Of a DNA stretch of 7,706 nucleotides, positions 1 to 7,706 are shown piece after piece. This DNA is from Bacteroidota bacterium. Lineage in GTDB: Bacteria > Bacteroidota > Bacteroidia > Flavobacteriales > Weeksellaceae. Both the position numbers and the translations under genes were made by a program. Position 1 is the stretch's first letter. The number at the start of each line of letters is the position of its first letter. The stretch covers positions 1 to 7,706 of the forward strand of contig JAEWOM010000040.1 of NCBI GenBank assembly GCA_023399675.1, in the 5' to 3' direction. The notes under the pieces were generated by a model. That model searched no databases and was not told the DNA's origin. It saw only the letters and a program-made list of their open reading frames with translations.

Positions 1-1
1 G

Positions 2-1831
2 GTTTCCACTGTCAACTTTTCAGCGGGTGGTTTTGAGGCGAAATATGGCGATAAGATGTCGTCGGCGCTGAATATTTACTATCGTGAACCGGAAAAATTC
101 GAACTGGCAGGGGAGGCAAGTCTTATCGGCGGCAGGCTTTCTGCGGGATTTGCTCCCGAGAATAAGAAAGTAACTGCACTGGTTTCCGGCCGTTACCGCA
201 ATACCAACCTTATCTTCAACACACTGAACGAAAATACAGACTTTAATCCGCAATACATGGATTTCCAGTCGTTCCTGAATTTTCATATTTCTGATAAGTT
301 CTCAGCGAGTTTCATCGGGTTTTACTCCCAGAATGAATACGAAATGATTCCGCGTCAGAAAACCGTAGAATTTGGAACTGTGAATCAGCCGATCAACATG
401 AATATTTTCTACAACGGGCGCGAAGATGACCAGTACAAAAACATGATGGGAACACTGTCATTCCATTATAAACCAAGTGATAAATGGCGCTTCTCACTGG
501 ATAATTTTGCCTACCAGAACAGAGAGAGAGAATATTTTACCATTGCTTCAGGTTATGTAATTCAAGCCTTTGATCCTGAGACAAATGAGCCGATTAACTC
601 ATATGATATTGGAGGTCAGATCGATCATGCAAGAAACGATTTATTGCTGCGTACTTACGGTGCTCAACTGCGTTCCAAATTTTCGCCGAATGTTAATACC
701 GACATCGAAGTTGGTGTAAAATATGAGAAGGAAAATCTGCAGGACTTAACCAATGAATGGAGGCTGGTTGATTCACTCGGATACAGTGTTCCGCGAGATC
801 AGACATTGCCCGGCGTTCTCGATGCTTCGAGCATGGAGCTGAATTATCACATCGCCGGAAACAATCATATTAAGCCGAGCCGTCTTTCGGCTTATGTTCA
901 GTACTCGCAGAAATTCTATTGGGGCGGAAGCCGTGTTTTTGCCAATGCCGGAGCGAGAGTTTCAAACTGGAGCTACAATAAGGAAACCATCATCTCTCCA
1001 CGTTTTCAGTTTGCGATTAAACCGGATTGGGAAGCCGATATGCTTTTCCGTTTGGCAGGTGGAATCTATTATCAGCAGCCATTTTACAAAGAAATAAAAG
1101 ATCTGGACGGCAGTTTCAATTCCAGCATCAAATCGCAGAGATCATATCAGATTATCGCCGCGAACGATTATGAATTTACGATGTACGACAGGCCTTTTAA
1201 ACTGACGACTGAGCTATATTACAAGAAAATGGACCGTCTGATTCCGTTTTATATGGACAATGTACGGATCAGATATTCCGGAAAAAATAATGCAGAAGGT
1301 GCCGCTTACGGTATTGACGCTAGACTTTTCGGTGAATTTGTTCCCGGTGTAGACTCCTGGTTATCTGTGAGTTATGCACGGGCATTTGAAAATATAGATA
1401 ATCGTGGAGATATTCCGCGGCCGACAGATCAGCGTTTTCGCTTCGCCATTTTCTATCAGGATTATATGCCGCGTTTTCCAAAAATGCGAGTAAACCTGAC
1501 CGGGATTTACGCAATGGGGCTTCCAACCGGTGCGCCGCTGTTTACGGATCCTTACAGTTACCAAAGCACATTACCGTCATATAAACGGGTTGATATCGGG
1601 CTGTCATATGTTTTCATCGATCCGAAAGAAAAAAACCGTGGTTGGGGATTCTGGGAGAAATTTGAAGAGTTGACTTTAGGTGTGCAGGTATTTAATGCGT
1701 TTAATATTTACAACACGGTGGCAAACCAATGGGTTACGGATGTTACCAGTGCGCAGCAAAGAATTTATGCAGTACCGGTAAATCTTACAGGAAGATTCTT
1801 CAACGCAAAACTGGAATTCCGGATTCGCTAG
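2..1831 (+). CDS. TonB-dependent outer-membrane receptor, C-terminal part (5' end outside window)
   Basis: The reading frame is open from base 2 and runs to the TAG at 1829-1831, giving about 609 visible residues. The ATG at 56 is internal, not the start. Residues just before and after it read GGFEAKYGDKMSS followed by ALNIYYREP, the typical end of the plug domain in Bacteroidota TonB-dependent receptors, where the plug passes into the barrel. The rest is alternating aromatic and polar strands of a 22-strand beta-barrel, with a late GVQVFNAFNIYN segment and a final strand ending KLEFRIR, both common near the C-terminus of these proteins. The missing part should hold the signal peptide, probably a carboxypeptidase-regulatory-like domain, the TonB box and most of the plug. 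Such receptors import siderophores, vitamins, peptides or glycans using TonB-ExbBD energy; the substrate cannot be read from this fragment, and no SusD-like partner follows. The next gene is convergent, so this is the last gene of its transcript. Confidence 0.93.
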   Translation, partial: VSTVNFSAGGFEAKYGDKMSSALNIYYREPEKFELAGEASLIGGRLSAGFAPENKKVTALVSGRYRNTNLIFNTLNENTDFNPQYMDFQSFLNFHISDKFSASFIGFYSQNEYEMIPRQKTVEFGTVNQPINMNIFYNGREDDQYKNMMGTLSFHYKPSDKWRFSLDNFAYQNREREYFTIASGYVIQAFDPETNEPINSYDIGGQIDHARNDLLLRTYGAQLRSKFSPNVNTDIEVGVKYEKENLQDLTNEWRLVDSLGYSVPRDQTLPGVLDASSMELNYHIAGNNHIKPSRLSAYVQYSQKFYWGGSRVFANAGARVSNWSYNKETIISPRFQFAIKPDWEADMLFRLAGGIYYQQPFYKEIKDLDGSFNSSIKSQRSYQIIAANDYEFTMYDRPFKLTTELYYKKMDRLIPFYMDNVRIRYSGKNNAEGAAYGIDARLFGEFVPGVDSWLSVSYARAFENIDNRGDIPRPTDQRFRFAIFYQDYMPRFPKMRVNLTGIYAMGLPTGAPLFTDPYSYQSTLPSYKRVDIGLSYVFIDPKEKNRGWGFWEKFEELTLGVQVFNAFNIYNTVANQWVTDVTSAQQRIYAVPVNLTGRFFNAKLEFRIR

Positions 1832-2075
1832 AAAAACCGGTTAGAATTTCGTAGACCGCACAAGAATTACGCAAAAATTCAAATATCGAATTCTCCGCGA
1901 TCAGGATATTTTTTCGCTGATGAAATTCTGCAAAATGATTACGCTTATAATCCTTTGGCAAAATCAAGAAGAATCAGATTAAGCATTTCGAATGAAGATT
2001 CAGAATGCATTCAAATATTCGATTCTCAGGATTTATGACACAAATTAGTGAATTTCGAATTCTCAGCGAATAGAA

Positions 2076-2091
2076 TAATCCGGTCGGATTA
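2076..2091. repeat. Short perfect inverted repeat TAATCCG/CGGATTA
   Basis: TAATCCG, two bases (GT), then CGGATTA form a 7-bp perfect inverted repeat, followed on the + strand by CTTTTGAAAA. It is the most GC-rich hairpin downstream of the TonB receptor stop (about 245 bases away). It could be a weak terminator for that gene, but the T-tract is short and the distance large, so I record it only as an inverted repeat. Confidence 0.45.
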
Positions 2092-2106
2092 CTTTTGAAA
2101 AATTTC

Positions 2107-2165
2107 GCAGAATGAATATTTCGGTAGAATATCCTGGATTGAATTGAATTTTCAATTATCAGGAA
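2107..2165. repeat. 59-bp imperfect direct repeat, copy A
   Basis: This segment begins GCAGAATGAATA and ends TCAGGAA. It matches the segment at 2260-2318 without gaps at about 49 of 59 positions by hand count. The central part GGATTGAATTGAATTTT is identical in both copies. In this copy the centre forms AATTGAA-TT-TTCAATT (2141-2156), a perfect 7-bp inverted repeat. It is part of the larger diverged array. Confidence 0.75.
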
Positions 2166-2259
2166 ATATCACAAATAATTTCTGAATTTTAAATTCTCAG
2201 CACTTAGGAAGCGAATTGATGACGAAAAAGATGTCGTCCAAGAACTTTTTATATTCAAA

Positions 2260-2318
2260 GCAGAATGAATAATTCGCGTAGATATTCAGGATTGAATTGA
2301 ATTTTAAATTCTCAGGAA
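2260..2318. repeat. 59-bp imperfect direct repeat, copy B
   Basis: Second copy of the 59-bp repeat, 153 bp downstream of copy A and of the same length. Most differences fall in the left half (after GCAGAATGAATA), while the GGATTGAATTGAATTTT core is kept. Here the centre forms the near-palindrome GAATTT-T-AAATTC (2299-2311), so a symmetric element is kept in both copies, although with a shifted centre. Confidence 0.75.
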
Positions 2319-2516
2319 TTACGAAAATAACATTTCAGTTACTAAGTACACTGCAACCAACTGAATTAAAGAAGTGTTCGTTCGTATTGATTCTATAATT
2401 GAAGGGGTTTCACTGATGAAGTACTGTGAACTGAAAAACTTCTCCAATTTAACATAATATAAATTATAGGCATTTTATTATCCTTTCGAAGTACCGTTAT
2501 GAAATACTGTAAAATG

Positions 2517-2551
2517 CAGAATTGCCTCTCCTGAATGAAAAGACAATTCTG
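2517..2551 (-). terminator. Long hairpin after the DUF417 gene, probable terminator
   Basis: Arms CAGAATTG (2517-2524) and CAATTCTG (2544-2551) are perfect complements. As minus-strand RNA the inner part also pairs through G-U wobbles (UCUUUUC with GGAGAGG), giving a nearly continuous 15-bp stem around a 5-nt AUUCA loop. On the + strand the same inner pairs include A-C mismatches, so the structure favours minus-strand RNA. It begins 18 bases past the TAG at 2570-2572 and is followed by CATTTTAC, a short T-run, so termination may be only moderate. A role in 3'-end stability is an alternative. Confidence 0.55.
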
Positions 2552-2569
2552 ACAAAAAAACACAAACTA

Positions 2570-3133
2570 CTATTTCAGAATTCTTCTGGCGCAATCTGCT
2601 GCCACCAACAGTCCGGCAACGCTCATAATTATATCTTTCAATACAAGTCTGCCTGCACCGGACAGATACGGAAATCCGTGATGCGGTCCGCCCAAATCAG
2701 GAACCCAAGTTTCTGGTGTGGTGATCAGAAAGCTGAGCGTCACGATGGACATACCAAAGGTTAAAACGCCTCCCCAAAATCCGATATTTGGAAACCAAAT
2801 CCCGAGCAGCACCAAAATTCCGATGATGCAGATGATGGTACCCAAACCGTATGAAAAGGTATATGTTCCGTTGGCTTTGTGCCATTCGATGTTTGCCGGA
2901 ACCACCTCTCCTTCCTTGTTTTTGTGAAGTTTATAATTGTCGGCATCCGACACCTTATAATTCAGCGTCCAGGAAAAAAATGGTGAATTGGCAACAAACG
3001 GAATGATTCCATCCGCTTCATACTGAAATGCTTGCAGACCGCCAATCCATGCCATTACAACGAAAATTCCGATCCGTATGAAATTAATAAAAGCCGGCTG
3101 CGAATTCGCAAATGTGCTGTAAAGTGTCCTCAT
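2570..3133 (-). CDS. DUF417/YkgB (RclC-like) family inner-membrane protein
   Basis: Predicted 187-residue inner-membrane protein with four hydrophobic spans at about residues 15-34, 96-113, 117-137 and 163-181. The family call rests on the region after span 1 (QYEADGI..PFVANSPFFSW) and on the signature near residues 138-168 (TTPETWVP, then GGPHHGFPYLSGAGR and LVLKD), characteristic of DUF417/YkgB proteins. E. coli YkgB is RclC, about the same size, part of the reactive-chlorine-resistance operon rclABC; its biochemical activity is not established. I chose the ATG at 3131-3133 (MRTLYSTFANS). The frame extends upstream to 3205, but those 24 residues are not family-like and cover the likely promoter. 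The gene lies 112 bases downstream of an AraC-type regulator on the same strand, mirroring the E. coli rclR/rclC association, although no RclA or RclB homologue is seen here. Family assignment is firm; the stress role is inferred. Confidence 0.88.
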   Translation of the reverse strand: MRTLYSTFANSQPAFINFIRIGIFVVMAWIGGLQAFQYEADGIIPFVANSPFFSWTLNYKVSDADNYKLHKNKEGEVVPANIEWHKANGTYTFSYGLGTIICIIGILVLLGIWFPNIGFWGGVLTFGMSIVTLSFLITTPETWVPDLGGPHHGFPYLSGAGRLVLKDIIMSVAGLLVAADCARRILK

Positions 3134-3169
3134 AAATTTTATTTTTCGATTTATGCTTATTGTTAAAAA

Positions 3170-3191
3170 GTACAGTACAAAACTACTGCAC
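3170..3191. promoter_or_regulatory. Inverted repeat over the -7 box, candidate operator
   Basis: The + strand carries GTACAGTA (3170-3177), a 6-base spacer CAAAAC, and TACTGCAC (3184-3191). The arms are complementary at 7 of 8 positions. The spacer is part of the -7 element of the DUF417 promoter, so a bound protein would block or reposition RNA polymerase. The left arm is also part of GTACAGTAC, itself symmetric. Twofold symmetry fits a dimeric repressor better than a classic AraC activator, whose sites are usually direct repeats upstream of -35, so the binding protein is unknown. Confidence 0.4.
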
Positions 3192-3206
3192 GAAAAGATC
3201 AGCAAA
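3178..3206 (-). promoter_or_regulatory. Candidate flavobacterial promoter of the DUF417 gene
   Basis: On the minus strand, TTTG (3206-3203) is followed after 17 bases by TAGTTTTG (3185-3178), an exact match to the Bacteroidota -7 consensus TAnnTTTG with a -33 TTG. The spacing is at the short end of the range I recall for Flavobacterium. Transcription would begin about 35-40 bases before the ATG at 3133, supporting that start over the upstream one. It implies that this gene has its own promoter besides possible read-through from the regulator gene. Confidence 0.55.
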
Positions 3207-3245
3207 AATGGAGAAATTTGGCTTTATGATGGACATTTGTGACCT

Positions 3246-4070
3246 TTACAGGTCTGCAACAACAGAAATTCCGACCTGTTCACGGAATTTTGCAGGAGAA
3301 ACACCGGTGTGTTTTTTAAAATAGCGGCTGAAATAGTATTTATCTTCAAAATTCAGTTCTGCGGCAATTTCCTTGATCGCTTTTTTGGTTAAATGAATCA
3401 GTTTTTTACTTTCCAGAATGACGCGTTCCTGAATGATCTGCGAAGGACTTTTCATGAATTCAGCTTTGATTTTCTTGCTGAGCGCATTAGGCGAAATATG
3501 CATTAAATCAGCATAAAACGCAGGACTTCTTTCTGTGCGGAAGTGTTCTTCCACCAAACTCTGGAAGGTTTTCAGCTCACTGAATTCTTCCGCTGTAACG
3601 TTGTTTTCGGCCAGAATTCTGTTTTTCTTTTGGCTTGAAAGTGCAAGAATCAGCTGGAGATATGATTTCAGCACGGCATCAGAAAAAGCATCATCTGTAT
3701 TTGTCGATTTTATTTTTTGAAAAATGCCGGCAATTTCGGCAAACTGCTGCTCTTCAAGTTCGAAATGCGGGAAGAGATAAATATTATTGAAGAGCAAGCC
3801 GTTGCAGGCCACTTCTTTTTTATGGTATTCAATGCAGTAATAATCTCCGTGGAAATTGAGCAGATCGATTCTGAAATCTTTTTCAGTTTTGATTTGGATA
3901 TTCTGATACGGCGAGGTAAACAGAATGTTTTTACCCGAGAATTCATACTCCACCAAATCGATAAGCAGCACACCTCTCCCATCAAAAAGGAAAATGTGAT
4001 AAAGTTCGTCACTGCAGTTTTCCGAGAAATCCCGGGAGTCCTTCTGAATGACTGAAAACTGGGCTTGCAT
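3246..4070 (-). CDS. AraC-family transcriptional regulator
   Basis: Predicted cytoplasmic DNA-binding regulator, 274 residues from the ATG at 4068-4070 (MQAQFSVIQK). A GTG at 4106 would add 12 residues (MLFNCENHYFYP), which I consider less likely. The N-terminal ~150 residues look like a cupin-type sensing domain with an NFHGDYYCIEYHKKEVACN segment (about 72-90). The C-terminal ~100 residues hold the two helix-turn-helix units of the AraC/XylS fold: first about 182-205 (ADLMHISPNALSKKIK), second about 229-264, ending in the signature FKKHTGVSPAKFRE. Cysteines are at 19, 79 and 89. E. coli RclR, the AraC-type activator of rclC, senses HOCl through Cys21 and Cys89; the similarity in position is suggestive but not backed by an alignment. 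It lies between two membrane-protein genes on the same strand, which are likely targets. A small GACCT/AGGTC hairpin overlaps the stop codon without a T-tract, so read-through into the next gene is possible. Confidence 0.9.
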   Translation of the reverse strand: MQAQFSVIQKDSRDFSENCSDELYHIFLFDGRGVLLIDLVEYEFSGKNILFTSPYQNIQIKTEKDFRIDLLNFHGDYYCIEYHKKEVACNGLLFNNIYLFPHFELEEQQFAEIAGIFQKIKSTNTDDAFSDAVLKSYLQLILALSSQKKNRILAENNVTAEEFSELKTFQSLVEEHFRTERSPAFYADLMHISPNALSKKIKAEFMKSPSQIIQERVILESKKLIHLTKKAIKEIAAELNFEDKYYFSRYFKKHTGVSPAKFREQVGISVVADL

Positions 4071-4166
4071 AGGGTAAAAATAATGATTTTCGCAGTTAAA
4101 AAGCACACGATTCGTTCGGAAAGCGCATAAAAATAAATCCGTCGTAAGTAAGACTTAAAATTCGTA

Positions 4167-4202
4167 AATGATTGGTCTGTTTCATTCTTTTGATCAATCA
4201 TT
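4167..4202. repeat. Inverted repeat AATGATTG...CAATCATT between the DoxX-like and AraC genes
   Basis: Perfect 8-bp arms AATGATTG (4167-4174) and CAATCATT (4195-4202) are separated by 20 bases. The element lies 22 bases past the stop of the DoxX-like gene and about 100 bases before the regulator's ATG. It lacks a good T-tract and its loop is long, so it is a weak terminator candidate; an operator for the AraC gene is an alternative. Confidence 0.35.
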
Positions 4203-4223
4203 ACCCGAGTGATCTCTTCAATT

Positions 4224-4979
4224 CTATTTAAAAGATTGATTTCCTTTGCGATACTTAATAAGCCGAATGAAAAACAGGAAAATCGCCACCGCGACGAATC
4301 CGAAAATGATGAAGAACGGTGAAATGTCAATGTCGACCAGCTGCGTAACGATCACCGGCATGAAAGCAAACAGAAATGTGCAGAAGAAAAAGATTGCCAC
4401 AATAATCTTATCCAGCGTAAACAGTTTTTTACCGGAGAAAATGTCCATCGCTGAAAATGCGAGAATCATGAAACCGGCAAGCATGAACGGAATGCGGAAA
4501 TCCGGTAGGAATATCCCGAAGATAAACGCGAGAACTGAAAAAAGAATGACATAAACAGCAAAGGATTTTCCTTCGACACTTCGTTCTGTAAGGTTTCTTT
4601 TCAGAACCAAATTTTTTATTTTCTTCCATTCAAAAATCACCAAAAAGATACTCAGAATAAGGAAAAACGCATTCACAAACACAGTTCCGGGCCAGTTGAT
4701 GGTGAACAGTAAGAGTCCAAGATTCATCGGAAGCATCAGCAGAATTCCCCAAACAGCGAAACTTTTGGTTAAAGCAAATGCGCCCGTGATGCTCTGGATG
4801 AATGCCGCCGCATAAGCCGTCCACACCGGAAGGTTCATCAGTTCAGTGAAAAATTCCTTTTGAACGGGACCAATCACGTTCCCGAAATCATGATGCCCAA
4901 GTTTGCTCAGTCCTGCAGATAGGTAAATGAAGCCCAGCATCAGTCTGCAAAGCAGCGCAAAAAATCCTGCGTTTTTCAT
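4224..4979 (-). CDS. DoxX-like multi-spanning membrane protein
   Basis: Predicted 251-residue inner-membrane protein with about eight hydrophobic spans (near residues 6-24, 52-71, 74-94, 98-116, 139-157, 163-181, 190-211 and 221-241). The first part (GFIYLSAGLSKLGHHDFG at about 16-33, then an amphipathic stretch and three spans) resembles the four-helix DoxX/MauE-like fold. The C-terminal half, after a basic loop (about 119-138, KKIKNLVLKRN), adds four more helices, which makes it longer than a typical DoxX (about 130-150 aa); I do not recognise that half. DoxX-like proteins are linked to quinone, sulfur and redox-stress functions in several bacteria, but no activity can be assigned here. The ATG at 4977-4979 is the first in frame after the icd terminator, and TAAATTTA at 5001-5008, one base off the TAnnTTTG -7 element, lies 21 bases upstream. 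The AraC gene follows after 153 bases. Confidence 0.75.
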   Translation of the reverse strand: MKNAGFFALLCRLMLGFIYLSAGLSKLGHHDFGNVIGPVQKEFFTELMNLPVWTAYAAAFIQSITGAFALTKSFAVWGILLMLPMNLGLLLFTINWPGTVFVNAFFLILSIFLVIFEWKKIKNLVLKRNLTERSVEGKSFAVYVILFSVLAFIFGIFLPDFRIPFMLAGFMILAFSAMDIFSGKKLFTLDKIIVAIFFFCTFLFAFMPVIVTQLVDIDISPFFIIFGFVAVAIFLFFIRLIKYRKGNQSFK

Positions 4980-5010
4980 GTTCAGCTTTTTGGAATCAGA
5001 TAAATTTAAA

Positions 5011-5038
5011 TAAAAAACCCTTCAGTTTTGCTGAAGGG
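5011..5038 (-). terminator. Rho-independent terminator of icd
   Basis: CCCTTCAG (5018-5025), loop TTTTG, and CTGAAGGG (5031-5038) form a perfect 8-bp stem. On the minus strand it is followed directly by TTTTTTA, the expected U-tract. It lies 25 bases past the icd stop codon, so icd transcription should end here, and the DoxX-like gene, starting about 30 bases further on, most likely has its own promoter. Confidence 0.9.
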
Positions 5039-5062
5039 CTTCTTGATTTTATAACATCTGAA

Positions 5063-7285
<2,223 letters not shown>

Positions 7286-7301
7286 TTATTTTTTCGTTGC
7301 A

Positions 7302-7309
7302 CAAATTTA
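7302..7309 (-). promoter_or_regulatory. Candidate -7 element of the icd promoter
   Basis: The minus strand reads TAAATTTG here, an exact match to the Bacteroidota -7 consensus TAnnTTTG, 22 bases before the icd ATG. This predicts a short leader of about 15-20 bases. No clear -33 TTG is found at the usual distance, so the call rests on the -7 box and its position in the gap between the upstream terminator and the gene. Confidence 0.5.
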
Positions 7310-7361
7310 AGTATTAATTAGAACTTTTTGGGTAAACACCTCCTGCTTTCTGGCATCAAAC

Positions 7362-7392
7362 AAAAAACTGGCAGCAAAATAATCGGCTGCAG
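7362..7392 (-). terminator. Probable terminator of the alpha/beta hydrolase gene
   Basis: On the minus strand CTGCAGC, a 10-base loop, and GCTGCCAG pair as a 7-bp stem with one bulged C, followed immediately by TTTTTTG. It starts 13 bases past the hydrolase stop codon (7406-7408). Together with the downstream -7 box it separates the hydrolase and icd transcripts. Confidence 0.65.
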
Positions 7393-7405
7393 GAAATGGT
7401 TTAAT

Positions 7406-7706
7406 TCAGGAATCTGCGTTTAGAATTTTTGTGATCAGCTGGGAGACTTCGCGGTGTTTTGTTGCCGGAAAAAGATGTGTTCCGCCTTTTATAATATAAT
7501 CCGGCCGGCATTTTTTTACCGGAAATACGATGTCCCTGTCTCCCATGATCTGAACGACCTCCGGATTTTCGCAACTGCACTTCCAGGAAGAAATCATCTC
7601 AATGCTCCACTTCAGATAATAGGGATCTTTCACATTGAAATAGCGCAGAATCGACGGATTGGCCGGGTCGATTATTTTTCTCATAAATCCATATACCAAA
7701 GTGGAG
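7406..7706 (-). CDS. Alpha/beta hydrolase, C-terminal fragment (5' end outside window)
   Basis: The frame is open to the right edge of the window, so only the last 99 residues are visible (beginning STLVYGFMRKIIDP); the TTG at 7699 is an internal leucine codon, not a start. The fragment has the C-terminal landmarks of the alpha/beta-hydrolase fold: a strand followed by MGDRDIVFPV (Asp58 of the fragment, the likely acid of the triad) and, 19 residues later, IIKGGTHLFP (His77, the likely catalytic histidine), then a final helix (EVSQLITKIL). The nucleophile and oxyanion regions lie outside. The substrate cannot be inferred; esterase-like or lactonase-like activity is possible. The protein ends NADS, and a hairpin with a T-run follows the stop codon. 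Confidence 0.85.
   Translation of the reverse strand, partial: STLVYGFMRKIIDPANPSILRYFNVKDPYYLKWSIEMISSWKCSCENPEVVQIMGDRDIVFPVKKCRPDYIIKGGTHLFPATKHREVSQLITKILNADS

Larger units (their letters stand above)
1886..2340. repeat. Diverged direct-repeat array, unit roughly 107-153 bp
   Basis: Six variants of a TTCTC(AG)-containing core occur with TTCTC (or TTATC) at 1891, 2023, 2060, 2156, 2194 and 2309. Sites 1, 2, 4 and 6 are 132, 133 and 153 bp apart. Sites 3 and 5 follow sites 2 and 4 by 37-38 bp, which suggests a longer unit that contains two cores. Units starting near 2023 and 2156 share TCAGGA, then CACAAAT, then TGAATTT and AATTCTCAGC in the same order. The word CAGAATG precedes a core at 2001, 2108 and 2261. 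The copies are too diverged and too irregular for CRISPR. The unit boundaries are my hand estimate. Confidence 0.6.
1832..2569. other. Gene-free convergent intergenic region, rich in diverged repeats
   Basis: This 738-base stretch lies between the stop codons of two convergent genes. I see no convincing reading frame, tRNA or rRNA. It is AT-rich and dominated by variants of a motif approximating AATTTNAAATTCTCAGGA, by scattered CAGAATGAAT words, and by several short inverted repeats. The right-hand third (about 2340-2516) lacks the motif but has two loosely similar segments around GAAGTACTGTGAA (2418-2430) and GAAATACTGTAAA (2501-2513). A decayed gene cannot be excluded, but I found no translated remnant that I recognise. 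Confidence 0.7.

Noticed and set aside
1886..2340. CRISPR array
   Set aside because: The repeats are imperfect, unevenly spaced, and the intervals are themselves related, not unique spacers; no cas genes are nearby.
1832..2569. Insertion-sequence remnant or integration site
   Set aside because: No transposase or integrase fragment, no terminal inverted repeats with target duplication, and no tRNA gene were found.
2522..2764. 80-residue + strand frame across the end of the DUF417 gene
   Set aside because: It lies mostly antisense to a well-supported gene and within the hairpin region; the protein has no recognisable features.
3134..3205. Upstream extension of the DUF417 protein (start at 3205)
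   Set aside because: The added 24 residues do not fit the family and would place the likely promoter and operator inside the coding sequence.
4071..4106. GTG start of the AraC protein 12 codons upstream
   Set aside because: The ATG at 4070 gives a typical family N-terminus; the longer start is not excluded but has less support.
3710..4330. 206-residue minus-strand frame overlapping the AraC gene and the end of the DoxX-like gene
   Set aside because: Its translation is Ser/Lys/Ile-rich low-quality sequence in a shifted frame; the overlapping frames encode clear protein families.

Overview
The window looks like a chromosomal segment of a Bacteroidota bacterium, most likely Flavobacteriia near the Chryseobacterium/Kaistella group. 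The reasons are an AT-rich sequence, a Bacteroidota-style TonB-dependent receptor, flavobacterial TAnnTTTG promoter elements in place of E. coli-type boxes, genes with little or no Shine-Dalgarno sequence, and the style of the proteins. The genus is inference. No mobile element, CRISPR array, rRNA or tRNA was found.

Layout: the left end (2-1831, + strand) is the last ~609 residues of a TonB-dependent outer-membrane receptor whose N-terminus lies outside the window. Then comes a 738-base gene-free stretch (1832-2569) between this receptor and the convergent genes on the right. It is full of diverged direct repeats, including two 59-bp copies 153 bp apart, and ends in a long hairpin next to the neighbouring gene's stop codon. 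Everything from 2570 to the right edge is on the minus strand. In transcription order from the right these are: the C-terminal end of an alpha/beta hydrolase (cut by the window edge), a terminator, monomeric NADP-dependent isocitrate dehydrogenase (icd, 738 aa), a strong terminator, a 251-aa DoxX-like multi-spanning membrane protein, an AraC-family regulator (274 aa with my preferred start), and a DUF417/YkgB (RclC-like) membrane protein (187 aa with my preferred start).

Function: icd is a housekeeping TCA-cycle/NADPH gene and appears to be its own transcription unit, with a consensus -7 box upstream and a hairpin plus T-tract downstream. The most interesting part is 2570-4979, where an AraC-type regulator sits between two small membrane proteins of DoxX-like character. 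One of these belongs to the family of E. coli RclC, which is controlled by the AraC-type, hypochlorite-sensing regulator RclR. The DUF417 gene has a good flavobacterial promoter (TTTG, 17 nt, TAGTTTTG) whose -7 box sits inside a near-perfect inverted repeat, a candidate operator. A reactive-chlorine or redox stress response is a reasonable hypothesis but is not shown by the sequence alone.
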